Positions 1-10,488 of a stretch of 64,000 nt of DNA are shown piece by piece. Made by a program: the position numbers and the translations under genes. The DNA is from Nitzschia sp. pyKryTriq1 (lineage: Eukaryota; Bacillariophyta; Bacillariophyceae; Bacillariales; Bacillariaceae), in the NCBI GenBank assembly GCA_956465555.1, contig OY101116.1, forward strand, positions 2,356,001 through 2,420,000, given 5' to 3'. How positions within the stretch are numbered: position 1 is the first letter of the stretch; every line of letters starts with the position of its first letter. The notes below the pieces were generated by a model, which was not told the DNA's origin, searched no databases, and was given only the letters and a program-made list of their open reading frames with translations.

Positions 1-454
1 TGGTGCCAGCGTTGGAGATTTCGTACAAGTTGATATTCTTGGAAACATATCTATTGGTGACGAGAGGTAGGGAATGGAAAGGTGAGAAGATATTCATGGC
101 AAAGCGATTGCTGAACGACATTGATCGGATCCATGATCTAGTATTCATACAGAGTACAAGTAGACACGTACTGGGTGAAATTGACGAGATCACAGTTGGG
201 ACCTGAAACTCCCATCATGGAATGTGATGTGAGCTGGGCAATTTTGTCCAAATTCGTTTGGTAGCTCAGAATCGACCGACCATTGGACTGATCGGCGGCA
301 ATGATGACTGAAGGATCGAGCGAGGTGGGAGAGCGGAGGAGTGAAGTTGGTGAGGACGGCATCTTTTTGACAGCACTCATCGGTAGTCATGTCTACTATT
401 AGTTGCCCATTACTTACCTCCACCGTTGTAAGTAACACCCAATACAGTATCCAT
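1..454 (-). CDS. PSMB2: Proteasome subunit beta type-2 (partial, 3' end outside window)
   Basis: Threonine-peptidase-fold subunit of the 20S proteasome core (beta type-2, the non-catalytic yeast Pre1/beta4 position). Three exons can be joined: 454-418, 307-172 and 50-1, with introns of 110 and 121 nt (GTAAGT and GTACGT donors). The product starts MDTVLGVTYNGG, then VIIAADQSNGRS, then a segment with KIAQLTSH and MMGVSGPNCD, and continues FTQYVSKNINLYEISNAG. This follows human PSMB2 (start, VLVASD strand, KI segment, CVGEAGD, EYIQKNVQLYKM). The N-terminus begins directly on the mature fold with no propeptide, as in this inactive subunit. Only about 75 residues lie in the window; the rest runs off the left edge. 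It is head-to-head with the next gene. Family is confident; exon borders are inferred by eye. Confidence 0.85.
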
Positions 455-1007
455 CGTGTCAGTTTATTCTCTCGAAAGTATGAGAAAAAGTGTAAGCATG
501 CAACACAGTTGGCTGCTATTTGACTGTGCGATGGAGATGCGGAGCGCTCGAACTGAATATAGCCATGGCCGAGCTCTACTAGAGCAGTAGTACTTGTACC
601 GGCAGCTAGATGCCCAACCTCGCATCACCGTGAGGAAAAGCGCCGACGGCAATCGAAAACTCGCTTTTAGTCTAGCGAGTCTGCGGACGTCTATAAGGCG
701 TACCGGTATGTACAGAGAATAGCAATGTCCGCGATTGTCCGTTAGAATCCATGTCGTGGTCGTCGTGGTCGTCGTGGTCGTCGTCGTCGATCGCTCTTTC
801 GAACGCTAGCTGCGCGCGATGACAGAAGATGACAGACAAACGGAAAGAAAATGGAACAGATGGAACATGGAACATCGAAAGTGTTTTACGTCTTGCTTCA
901 AGAACGGTGAAGGGTAAAGTTCATTCCTCTGTTGATAGTTGATAAGGTAGCACTGTCTTGACAGAAGAGCATAGAAGACTCCATTCATTCACCTCGCCTC
1001 GTTGAGC
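455..1007. promoter_or_regulatory. Divergent intergenic region between proteasome beta-2 and DUF4954 gene
   Basis: About 550 nt between two head-to-head genes, presumably carrying both promoters. It holds an imperfect GTCGTG/GTCGTC microsatellite at about 751-790. I see no clear TATA box and no further gene. Confidence 0.5.
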
Positions 1008-3098
1008 ATGTGCGCCCCAGAAGAGAATGAGTTTGCGGTGGCCTTTTCGCATCGCGAAGAGACCATGAATCAGGTTCAACGAATGTTTGCCGCGGCGCGG
1101 GGCTGCCCTCTCGAAGGTTCTGCAGTCACAACAGAGCAAAAGCAAACAGTTCTTCGTAGACTCACTTCCGAGGAAATCGACACGCTTCGAAGAGCATGTC
1201 GATGTCAAAGTAAAGACTGGTCCAAGGTGCATTTACTTTTACCGAGACAAGTCCAACGACTCGACCAGAGTGAGGCCCTAGAGACTTTGGTCTCTGACAA
1301 TCGATTCGATGGCACCATCATATTAGACATGACTGATAATTTACCTTATGGTGACGATGATGCTGATGCTGATGATGCTGATGCTGAAGCGAGGACACAA
1401 AGCACGAGCGAATGGTATCGACTTCCGCCAGGGATTCACTCGAATTTGATGGTGTGCGATTCGATTATCAAAGTGAAATCATGTCGCGTCTACAGGAACG
1501 CTTTGATTTCCAATACCCATGTTGGATTCAATGCTGTGGTTATCCAATGTGGACGCATTTCAACCACCTCTTCAGAAGGAATTGCCTACGGTCGATTATC
1601 CATTTCGGTGGGAGCTGAAAGTGGAGGAGGGCGAAAGCTGGAACTGACGTCAGAGCATACGATGATTGATGTCTGTCGACAACTTCGAAGTAGTGGACCA
1701 TCTGCTCTCCCTTCCTTGCCAAGTTCCACCGTTCCCCTGAACATTATCGGTGAAGGATGTATAGTGCGCGATACTCCTACCATTCAGAATATTTTCCTGC
1801 ACAACCACTCTTCGATCGAAGCTGCCACCTCGGTGGACACAGCTACGCTCTTCCCTCATTCTTCCATTCGAGGCTCTTGTACTGTCTCGAATGTTTTGCT
1901 ACAATGGGATTCGAGCATTATGGATCATTCATGTGTGACGGACACCCTCTTAATGGAGCAAGCCCATTGTGGACCAAGTAGCATCGTTGCGTCCACAGTC
2001 CTTGGTCCGGATGTACATGTCGCAGCCGGAGAAGTCCACGCATCGATTGTAGGGCCCAACACCAATGCACATCACCAGAGTTTGGTAATTGGGGTCTTGT
2101 GGCCTCTGGGAAGGGGAAATGTTGGATATGGTGCGAATGTGGGATCCAACCACACGGGTCGCCTACCGGATCAAGAGACGGCGGCAGGTGAAGGAGTCTT
2201 TTGGGGTCTCAGCAACGTCATCAAATTTCCAGTCGATCTATCCTTTGCTCCCTATTCCATTGTGGCAGCCGGAACGACTCTCCCACCACAACGGCTGTGC
2301 ATGCCCTTTAGTCTGATAATGGAAAATGGCAAGGCGAATGAAATCATTCCTGGGTGGGTCCTTCAATCCTCGCCCTATACTTTGGCTCGTTCGGAAAAGA
2401 AATATGCCACACGTCGAAAGGCCAAACGACACCACCACTATACGGGATGGAAAATATTTAGACCCGAGACTATGGCAATGTGTCATTGGGCCAAGAATGC
2501 TTTGGAGGTGGGAACCGCTCAAGAAAAAAGAATCGATGGGGTCGGTGCCTGCGAGCTGAGTGCACGGTCAAAGGACGCGGGGATACGGGCGTATACGGAG
2601 TGCCTACAACGATACGCTCTGCATGGCTTGCTTCGGTGGATCCTTCATGTTACGGATACGGGGAAGATTGCCTTGGACATGAATGTGCTGGAACACGAAC
2701 TAGCCGACACGAGTCGTACGTTATCAATCAGCACTGTGGATCCGACCGCGAAGGTTGAATGGCCGACGTTCCCTTGGGATATGAAAGGCACCGGTGAATG
2801 GGACTACCAGAAGCAGCTGCTACTAGAACTTTTCCCTGTCGATCAGAACTCGTCTCTGTGGCTCGAAGATGCGTTGCTCAAACTCGTGTCGTTGGAAAAG
2901 GATCTTTCGCGGCGGATTCATAAAAGCAAACAAAGAGATGATAGTCGCGGTGCCAAGACTATTCCCGGATATGCTCTTGCGCATCTTTCTGCTGATACAG
3001 ATCCCGTCATTCTCGAGGCGCAAGCAGGTTCTGAAGAAGTTGATTCTGCTGTGGCTGATATTTTGACATCAGCAGGCATCACTAGAAGTCGTCTATGA
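1008..3098 (+). CDS. DUF4954-type left-handed beta-helix (hexapeptide-repeat) protein
   Basis: A 696-residue intronless ORF; the ATG at 1008 is the first in frame. The N-terminal 90 residues are helical and mixed, followed by a short D/A-rich stretch (about 105-125). The middle (about 130-420) is a run of imperfect hexapeptide-like turns such as those of left-handed beta-helix acyl/nucleotidyl transferases. The strongest signature lies near residues 363-410: WPLGRGNVGYGANVGSNHTG, then GEGVFWGLSNVIKFP and APYSIVAAGTTLPPQ. I recognise this pattern from the DUF4954 family of Bacteroidetes, spirochaetes and myxobacteria, whose biochemical role is not settled; a sugar-nucleotide-linked function is only a guess. 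The C-terminal 250 residues are helical. A polyadenylation-like AATAAA lies at 3115. Convergent with EB1. Confidence 0.7.
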   Translation: MCAPEENEFAVAFSHREETMNQVQRMFAAARGCPLEGSAVTTEQKQTVLRRLTSEEIDTLRRACRCQSKDWSKVHLLLPRQVQRLDQSEALETLVSDNRFDGTIILDMTDNLPYGDDDADADDADAEARTQSTSEWYRLPPGIHSNLMVCDSIIKVKSCRVYRNALISNTHVGFNAVVIQCGRISTTSSEGIAYGRLSISVGAESGGGRKLELTSEHTMIDVCRQLRSSGPSALPSLPSSTVPLNIIGEGCIVRDTPTIQNIFLHNHSSIEAATSVDTATLFPHSSIRGSCTVSNVLLQWDSSIMDHSCVTDTLLMEQAHCGPSSIVASTVLGPDVHVAAGEVHASIVGPNTNAHHQSLVIGVLWPLGRGNVGYGANVGSNHTGRLPDQETAAGEGVFWGLSNVIKFPVDLSFAPYSIVAAGTTLPPQRLCMPFSLIMENGKANEIIPGWVLQSSPYTLARSEKKYATRRKAKRHHHYTGWKIFRPETMAMCHWAKNALEVGTAQEKRIDGVGACELSARSKDAGIRAYTECLQRYALHGLLRWILHVTDTGKIALDMNVLEHELADTSRTLSISTVDPTAKVEWPTFPWDMKGTGEWDYQKQLLLELFPVDQNSSLWLEDALLKLVSLEKDLSRRIHKSKQRDDSRGAKTIPGYALAHLSADTDPVILEAQAGSEEVDSAVADILTSAGITRSRL

Positions 3099-3217
3099 CA
3101 GCAAACAGTGGCAAAATAAAAGGTTCGCTATGATTTTAAATCCTTTTCTCGATTGAGAAGCTTCGAATTATCGTTTACGCAAATACGGACGATCAAGTAG
3201 AGCACCGCGAATAAAAA

Positions 3218-4495
3218 TTAGTAGGCCTCTTGTTCCACAGAAGTGTCGAATGCTACTGAAGTTTCGGCCTCTGCCTCCGATTCTTCGGCTGCCAATGCAT
3301 CGCTGAGGTCTGCGCTAGCCTCAGTTCGATTGGGAACAATCTGTAATGGGTAGATATTATGAGAAAATTGAGCCACCATCTCTTGTATTCAGCAAGCAAC
3401 GAAAGAAAAAAAATTGAACCTACCTCTCCGTCTTCGGCGACCTCCACATCTTCCTCGGCGGTTGCATACAACACCTTAAAAACGCTTCCCACGACCCCCT
3501 CGAGCTCGCAGCCTTCAAAATTCAAATCTTGTTTCACCTGGAGCATCAATTCAACGTTTCGAAGCTTGCCGAAGTAGAAGTCCCGTTCCTTTTCGAGCTC
3601 CATCACTGTCGTTTCGAGTTCTTGAATTTTAGCTTCCAGTTCGGCATTTTTCTTCACGAGCTCCGCGTCGGCAGTAGCTTTTGTGGGTTGGGTTGATCCT
3701 ACGGTGGGAGTGTTTCTATTCACGGTAGGTGGGTTTCTATTCTCGGATGCCTTCAAGGGAGCTTTAGTAGTGGTCGTTCTAGCAGCAGGAGTGGTGCGAG
3801 GTTTCGGTGCCGTAGTCTTTTGGGTCGTGGTGGTGGCTGGTCGGACAGTGGTCCGAGGCGTCGTTGATGCAGGGGCAGGAGTTACTCGAGCTGCACCTCG
3901 TGCACGTGCTGCAGGAAGTGGTTTCGAACCATGCTTAGCAGCCGTCTTTTGCAAAAGTTCGTTGTACTTTTTGCCGCCCTTTCCTTTGGCGCGAACTGCA
4001 CTGGGATCATAATCCTCGCGGACGACTCCCGACTGATCATAGAAGGCCTTGAGCCATTGACAGAACTCCAAGTTGTCTTGGTACTTTGCCCGAATGAGCT
4101 TATCCACATCTACGTGTCGCTGGACGGTGTGCTTGCTGAATGCCTTCTGGAGAAGTTTATAGTTATTGACAAATTCGTAGTCAGCCTTGGCCTCCCAGTT
4201 CACTTTGCTCATCGGAATGCTCCCAGGGAAAATGTACTCAGTCAGTTGGCAAGCGATAGCTCCACTAGCTGTCTGCTCGATTTTAGCCAGCTGTAAATCG
4301 AGAAGATCGTTAAAAAAGTCAAGAAGCTCTCCCCGACCAACAAAGTAGGCCGTGTCCATCATGCCTAATAGTAAGGAAAACGCCAACAAATAGGGGTCAG
4401 ATCAATGACTCGAAAAATTCTCCACGAAAACGACCTTCTGTGTCGCCATGAGACACTCCATTCTTACCGACGGCGGCATCAGCAGTGCGAGACAT
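3218..4495 (-). CDS. EB1: EB1-family microtubule plus-end-binding protein
   Basis: Tracks growing microtubule plus ends and recruits other tip proteins. Exons 4495-4468, 4364-3424 and 3340-3218 give 363 residues. The start MSRTADAAV joins GMMDTAYFVGRGELLDFFN, matching the plant EB1 start. The calponin-homology domain spans about residues 8-125 (KIEQTASGAIACQ, FPGSIPMSKVNW, DNLEFCQWLKAFYD). It is followed by a basic Pro/Thr/Ala-rich linker (about 140-225) and a coiled coil with the EB1 homology region (about 235-300, ELEKERDFYFGKLRNVELML). The last exon encodes an acidic tail ending ...VEQEAY, close to the EEY/F-COOH tail that binds CAP-Gly domains in animal EB1. The first intron is very early, after 28 coding nt; both introns have GTAAG/GTAGG donors. 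Family is certain; the tail depends on the second intron. Confidence 0.92.
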
Positions 4496-5129
4496 ATTGA
4501 ATAAGCGTATAAGATACAAAGCGATCGGATGGGATGAATAAGAAGGTCAATGAACAATTGACTTTGATGTCGTCGATCGTTGGATGGCCGCAACACAAGT
4601 AGTACAAAATGAAGACCGGTAAATTCCCGTGGCATCTTCAAAAAAAGAAATCATATAAAAAAATTATAACGGCTCTACACAAACTCCACAACCCATGGTA
4701 ATGTTTGTGACGTGAAATTCTACGACAACGACGGGCGGAGTGGAATTGGTGACTGCTCCGACTCCTCCACTTCTCCCCCGCCAGACGGTCTTGCCGTCTT
4801 CCGCATTCTAATCAAGGACGTCTCTGCAACACTGAGTTCCTTTTCAACTTTCAACCTCCAACACATCCATCACATCCAACACCACCACCCATGTTGCCCA
4901 TACACGATCCTCTACTCTACAAGTACCTTTAGTTCATCTGATAATTGCAGAAGCTTCAAGTGTGATCATAAAAGCTAAGGAAAGGACGAAGCAGTTTCAG
5001 GATTCTACGAGAAGGTAACGACAATCATTCACAATTCTATCACTTCTTAACAGTACAAATATGGGAACAAATAATAGGCTGCCCAGCGACGGTGTGTACA
5101 GTCACGTCTGCCAAGGCACATTATAAAAC
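4496..5129. other. Intergenic region upstream of EB1 and downstream of the START-like gene
   Basis: Contains the EB1 promoter. Short unsupported ORFs are present. A pyrimidine-rich, CATCCA/CACCA-repetitive stretch lies at about 4855-4900. No gene is supported. Confidence 0.4.
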
Positions 5130-6572
5130 TTATGGCGCGCTGATGATTTCTTCATCTGGTGAAAGCCCACCACTTTCGACAAGAATTCGGAGGCGAGCCA
5201 TACTCGTAGAGACTTGCTTCATGTATGCCGCTAGGGATGGCATGAGACAAGAACTCAACAAGCAGGAATCCAAAACGCCACAAAGGAAGAGACTGGACAT
5301 CGATGCTCCTTCCATATCACGCGTGAGACGAACTCTGTCGACAATGGAGACTCTTCCGCCCTCATCCGACACACTGATGGTATGAGAGGCATGAATACCT
5401 CCGCTGAAGGGTCCAATCGTCAGACCAACCTGCCCTCGTCGACGTTCCACAAACATGGTAATCCTGCCATAGCTCGCGAAGCCAAGTGCATCAAATACTG
5501 CTTGTCCAACGCTGTAGATGTATCCTGCGTTGCATGGCGGCGACTCGAGCGCAGTTGTCGTGGCTTCGATCCATTCACCTTCGTACTCTCGTCTATCGTC
5601 GCGCTGCATGCCGGAGTTTCCTGAGCCATCACTGGTACTAGTGACAACTAAGCTCTGAATAGGATCGCACCACATCCTCAACAATTCAGGATTACCAACA
5701 ATAGTCATGACATCCCTCATCGTGCATGGTCCCGGAAATTCCATCGAAACTTCAAACGACTGGTCATCCTCCAGGAAGGATCGAACACTTGTCCGAGCCC
5801 GTTCTAAAGCAGCTTCCGATGGAGATGCCGCCAGGATTGGTTCATCCAAAGGAACTGATGCATCAAGCAAAGGTTCCTCGAGGCCTGTCCTAGGGCTCCG
5901 TGACAACACATTGGGCAACCATCGATTATTTGTTGACTCTCGCCTTGCTGGACTTAACGAGTGCACCGGGGCAGCAGATATCAAAGCGCCCGAAGGAGCA
6001 CAAGAGTCTTCCATACTCGAGTCCTCCGGGACCGCCGGCATTCTGGACTGTCGAAGAGGAGCGTCTTCTCCAACATCCGCTGCCCTCATTAATTGCGAAA
6101 ATGTGCCTGACGCCTCCGGCCTTTCCACTGTGGGCATCTCATGGTGTACAAACGCATGGTGGCTATTCGGTAAGTACGACGAGCTGCCAATCGCGGATGA
6201 TATCGTCGGAAGAGACGATAAGAGGAAGTTGGACGAGGCACCCATGTGGTATGAGTACCCACCGTGCTCTTGTAAGCCGGAATCATCTGTTACGGAAGAA
6301 CTTCCCTCCGTCATGATGGATTCTACCAAACCCGGCGGAGAAGAGGAGGCATGGGAAGCAGCCATATCCAGCTTTCCTTTCGGAGAGCATTTAAGTTTAT
6401 TTCTGCTCTCCGGAGATGCCGATAACCTTCTCGATGCCGACATATCTTGTGTTATTGTCTTTTCATCGAAAAGGTGCAATGGGCGGGTGGTTTCCGATAA
6501 TGCAAAAGGTGGTGCATCTTCTAGTTCATGATCCATAGTCGAATCGTAGTGTATCACTTCTTCTTGCTGCAT
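5130..6572 (-). CDS. Hypothetical protein with START/SRPBCC-like C-terminal domain
   Basis: A 480-residue single-exon ORF; the ATG at 6572 is the first methionine codon in a frame that is open further upstream. Residues 1-245 are low-complexity and Ser/Pro/Glu-rich, probably disordered. The C-terminal part (about 255-465) is ordered: alternating strands (FEVSMEFPG, GEWIEATTTAL, GRITMFVERR, VSIVDRVRLT) and a long final helix (LDSCLLSSCLMPSLAAYMKQ). That order of strands closing with a long helix resembles START/SRPBCC (Bet v 1-like) hydrophobic-ligand domains. This is fold-level resemblance, not a family match. No signal peptide is evident. It may be a lipid-binding protein of unknown partner. 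ORF reality is fairly sure; function is not. Confidence 0.6.
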   Translation of the reverse strand: MQQEEVIHYDSTMDHELEDAPPFALSETTRPLHLFDEKTITQDMSASRRLSASPESRNKLKCSPKGKLDMAASHASSSPPGLVESIMTEGSSSVTDDSGLQEHGGYSYHMGASSNFLLSSLPTISSAIGSSSYLPNSHHAFVHHEMPTVERPEASGTFSQLMRAADVGEDAPLRQSRMPAVPEDSSMEDSCAPSGALISAAPVHSLSPARRESTNNRWLPNVLSRSPRTGLEEPLLDASVPLDEPILAASPSEAALERARTSVRSFLEDDQSFEVSMEFPGPCTMRDVMTIVGNPELLRMWCDPIQSLVVTSTSDGSGNSGMQRDDRREYEGEWIEATTTALESPPCNAGYIYSVGQAVFDALGFASYGRITMFVERRRGQVGLTIGPFSGGIHASHTISVSDEGGRVSIVDRVRLTRDMEGASMSSLFLCGVLDSCLLSSCLMPSLAAYMKQVSTSMARLRILVESGGLSPDEEIISAP

Positions 6573-8904
6573 CACGACTGTAATGAGCCTCTTTTGTGAT
6601 CGCGGAGTTCCTATCCACCATTGATCGGAGGTGAGAGGAGTGTGACACGACTCTGTGACGAGCAACAGAGGATGAATTCGATAGCGTGTCAACGATTGAG
6701 AAAATTCAAGTTTCTACTCGTACTACCACACAAACCCGCCAAAATCTTGCACTACTACTACATGCAACACGTCACAACATCGATCATCAGAACTCGGAAT
6801 TTCGGCCTGTAGTTCGCCTCCGCTCGAATGTAAGCTTGCTACTACGTGAGTCTGTCATCCCCCCTTGACTGCCACCATGTGATCGATGTCGGCATCAGAA
6901 AATTGTTCCTGCACCAAAATTGTCGTTCTCGCCAAGTCTTCCGAAGCCAAAATCGTCGTTGGCCTATGTAATCCAACGTTTTAACGCCTCCAAATCTTCC
7001 AACGTACGGGACTTGAATACCTGTAGTAGAGGTCTACACGAAGCAAGGCGAAGATTACAGTCAGTACCAGGTACCGTACCGGTACCAGGTAGACGTGTAT
7101 CTCCAAATCCATGATGCTAGCTGTATCATTCGAGACGTGCATGCGCACGCAGCGGGCTGGCAAAGTTAGAGCGAGTACTCTACGACGCTTTGTACGGTCG
7201 GTACGTTCTCCGGTAAGCGATAAAAAACTGCGAGGGAATCAAGCGATAGAAAAATACGCGCATTTGTACGCGAAGACAATCTTCCAACGCGCAACATACC
7301 ATACCTGTATGATGAGTACCATACTGTACAAGAAAACCATGAGAAATCGACCCTCTACACTAGAGAGCTACCGGTAGACCTAGTCTACAATTGAAAGATG
7401 AGAGAAAACCAATACATACTCTAGATTTATAGAATATGGTTGTTGTTGTGTGTGTGCCCATGGAGGCTTCTAGTACGGCAGGAAAGAAAAGGGGACGTAA
7501 TGTGAGAGCAGAAGAAGGACTAGCCAAGTCCATGACGAGTCTGATCAGTTTACACGAGCCAGGCGGCAACCGATGCACATCTTGAGTGTATACTGTCTCC
7601 TCTCGTCGTCGCCTACCCGACAACTTTACTGGGTTTGACCAGGTTGCGACTGATGTCGTGTGGATGCAACCCGGGTATGACGCTTCCAGGTTCTATCATT
7701 CCGGTTTTTTCAACAAGTTTCTCCCATCCCTCTCTACCCGTCTGACTACTACTGGGACAGTCCACCTCCCGGCGACCACCTACGTCTTCTCACGTCTGAT
7801 GGATGCATGGAGCGTTCTTGAGAAATTTTTTATTTTACGCTTCTTGACCCTGCATCTAGGGGCCTGGCCACCGTCTTGTTTTTCACTGCCGTTAGAATCG
7901 CTTTATTGATAGAACCGGTCAACATTAATTAATGTGCGCGACTTCTCCCTTTCAAAAACTCCCACGCTTTATTGTCCCGCAAGTTTGCCAAATTCAAATA
8001 TTCCGCGCGAACCCCGTCTGTTGTGTCTCTTGTTCTATCAAAGAGAAGACCGAGCGAGGAAAAACTTCCTCAGTCAGTCCTCCAGGATTTCTGTCAGAAT
8101 AAGCACGTGGCGACCCTTTTTAGGTGGGCATATCTCAGAAGCAACCGAGCCTGGCGAAATCCTCACCAAGCCCGTTATCGAAAAAGGGGGACATGCTGGA
8201 TAGAGGAAGGCTGTGTACCGTACCAGGTACAGCCTGGTCCCCACAAAATCCCCCAAAAGGAAACTAAATTAGTCTGTACGTCAGCCGATAGCTGAAGTGT
8301 GAAACATCATCGGAAACGAGCGAATTCTACATTACAGTACCTGGTACCGCCGGTAGAATGAATGTGAATGAGAATGGATGAGTGTGTCTCGATTGTGTCA
8401 TCACGTACCAGGTACCGGTTCCTGCTGGTACCGGTACCTGGTACTGTACCGGTACTGTACAAGTACTGGTACAGTTCGCCTTCTTCTTCCGTTCGTTGGT
8501 GTACTCGTATGATCGGCTCGGGTTATTCGGGAGCTGGGCGGACTTTCAATCATCTTTATCATGAATGATGAAATTTATTCATGTGAGAGACACCGGAAAG
8601 GGGCGAAGCCGTTCATTTTTTTCATGTGGTCACATAATTGTCCTGGGAGAGGACAAAATTTCCCTCCGAACGGAGTTCTCCTCCACCTTTGACAGTAAAA
8701 AGAAACCACGAATGAATGCTGCTCGATGAGACGACCGACAACTCCTTGTCCCAAACAGACGCACCACTATTGCAACGCTCATCAAACACTCCGCCATTAA
8801 CGATCACAACAAATATTGGCAACGACCATTTCAGACTCCACCTTTGCCACTTCATTCAGCTCCATTTACTTTGACTTTCATTCAACTACTCTAGCAACGC
8901 AACC
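6573..8904. other. Gene-poor spacer with GTAC-palindrome clusters
   Basis: 2.3 kb without a supportable gene. Open frames are short and lack recognisable domains. The sequence is dotted with short inverted motifs built on GGTACC/ACCGGT, the densest at about 7064-7095, 8214-8232, 8336-8352 and 8404-8475. A pyrimidine-rich 7.6-7.9 kb segment shows no signal I can name. The right end carries the promoter of the secreted protein gene at 8905. Confidence 0.5.
8404..8475. repeat. GTAC-palindrome cluster
   Basis: Tandem overlapping copies of TACCAGGTACCGGT, GGTACCGGTACC and GTACTGTACCGGTACTGTAC within about 70 nt. Every copy is a near-perfect inverted repeat. The same motif family recurs in many other spacers of the window. 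Confidence 0.75.
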
Positions 8905-10209
8905 ATGAGAATCTCCTTTGCAGCCTCTGTCGTTGCACTTTTGTGCGCGACTCAAGCCTCCGCTGAGGTTGTATGTACTCCCGTTAGCGCCCACTTGGAG
9001 AATCCCTGTGAAGAAGATGTGGAATCCCCTGAAATTGAGGTGACCCCTTCCCCGACAGGTACGTAAGACCCTGGCGGAGATTGTTCTCATGCCTGTTGAT
9101 GACAATAATCTTACGGCTCTGCTGTCGCGTTAGGATCTCCCACTCTGGCTCCAACAGAAATCCCGACCTCCAAACCCTCGTTTTCACTCACGTCTTCACC
9201 AACGACGTCACCAACGACGCCGGCACCGACACTATCTCCTACAGAGACTCCCTCCGACGTCCCTTCGGTTGCGCCGAGTACGGTACCATCTTTTGGCCCA
9301 TCGGCGGCGCCTACGACTTTTGTATGCGCCACACAAGATGGAGTTTTTGGCGACATTGAATCCGAAGTAGACAGAACGATTGAGTATGGATACGAAGTGG
9401 AAGCCACCGTAGATGCGGATTTGATTGAATCTGATATTTTGCCCCTCGTGGAAAAGGCTGTTACTGACAGCATCTTGGCGGAGATTTTTGCCCAATGTGC
9501 CGTCCGAAGAAAAGTCCGGCGTCGGCTGGAGATCACTGGCGTGACCCAAAATCCCGAAGATCTTGTCCTTGACGATAGTAAGTTTGATTTTTCTGACTCC
9601 ACTCAATACTTGGTACTATCTTTCAGAACGCTTTCTAATCCTATTGTTTTCTTTCCTCGGATGCGTGCAGTTGTTTGCGGTGACGTTGCCGACGGGAACA
9701 GCTGTGTAGTCGTGAGTGGAGCACTGGCTGTGTTCGCTTCAGATGAGGAGAGCGCATCTTCTCTGGAAGACGCCATTCTCGCGGCTATCAAGGCGAATAT
9801 GGATTCTGGAAGCTTCAACGATGTTCATGAATCAGTGGTTCGCGTGACCTACACTGAGCTTCAGTCGGGCGGCCCTTCTGGGTCGGAGGGTTCTGGCGGA
9901 AATTCCGCTGTCGGAACCGACAACAACACTCCAGTATTAGTGGGCTCTTTGGTGGCTGCTGGTGTTTTGATGGCAGCAGTTCTTGCCGTCGCCTACACGA
10001 AACGCAACAAGAATGAGAACGATTTGGCCGATGCCACGGCGACAGATATTGGAGGTGAAGAGTCTGAAATTGGAGGCGGTGGACAGCCTGAAACAGGAGC
10101 CGGTGAACCGTCTGAAATTGGAGGTGGTGAACGACAGGCTGAAACTGGAGGAGGTGAACAGTCTGAAATTGGAGGCGGTGATGAACAATCCTCTGTGATT
10201 TCGTCGTAA
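8905..10209 (+). CDS. Secreted type I membrane protein, cluster member A
   Basis: Exons 8905-9058, 9134-9577 and 9671-10209 give 378 residues. The signal peptide is MRISFAASVVALLCATQASA. A Pro/Thr/Ser mucin-like region (about 45-105) follows, with PS/PT repeats such as TSSPTTSPTTPAP. A folded extracellular domain (about 108-290) contains CATQDGVFGDIE, RRKVRRRLE, and GDVADGNSCVVVSGALAVF. One transmembrane helix (about 303-325, VLVGSLVAAGVLMAAVLAVAY) and a Glu/Gly-rich cytosolic tail with repeats of ExSEIGGG end the protein. The folded domain aligns with the products at 10489-11352 and 12465-13549, and the intron before the C..CVVV segment is phase 1 in all three. Topology suggests a cell-surface glycoprotein, perhaps linked to the cell wall; function unknown. 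The second intron is in frame (93 nt), so retention would give a longer protein. Confidence 0.75.
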
Positions 10210-10488
10210 GCTTCTCCAGTGAAGAACACTGCTTGTTTCTCTATGTCGTTTGTTTCACTTTCGTCGTAACGTTCTTCAGAGAACAACACCAGAAACTACT
10301 TGATGCCTCGAATCCCGATGTCGTTTGTGTTGCTTTGCCTTGACGATTGTGAACCCTGTGTAAATGTAGAATGCTAATAGATTTCAAGAATACAGAAAGA
10401 ATTGCTCCGCAACTACTTGTTATACTAGTTGGGTATGGAACTCTTGATATGGAATCTAATCATCATTCGATGTACAGAGGAATCAAAA

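Noticed and set aside
5707-6531. A 274-codon open frame on the plus strand
   Set aside because: Antisense to the START-like protein gene, low-complexity translation.
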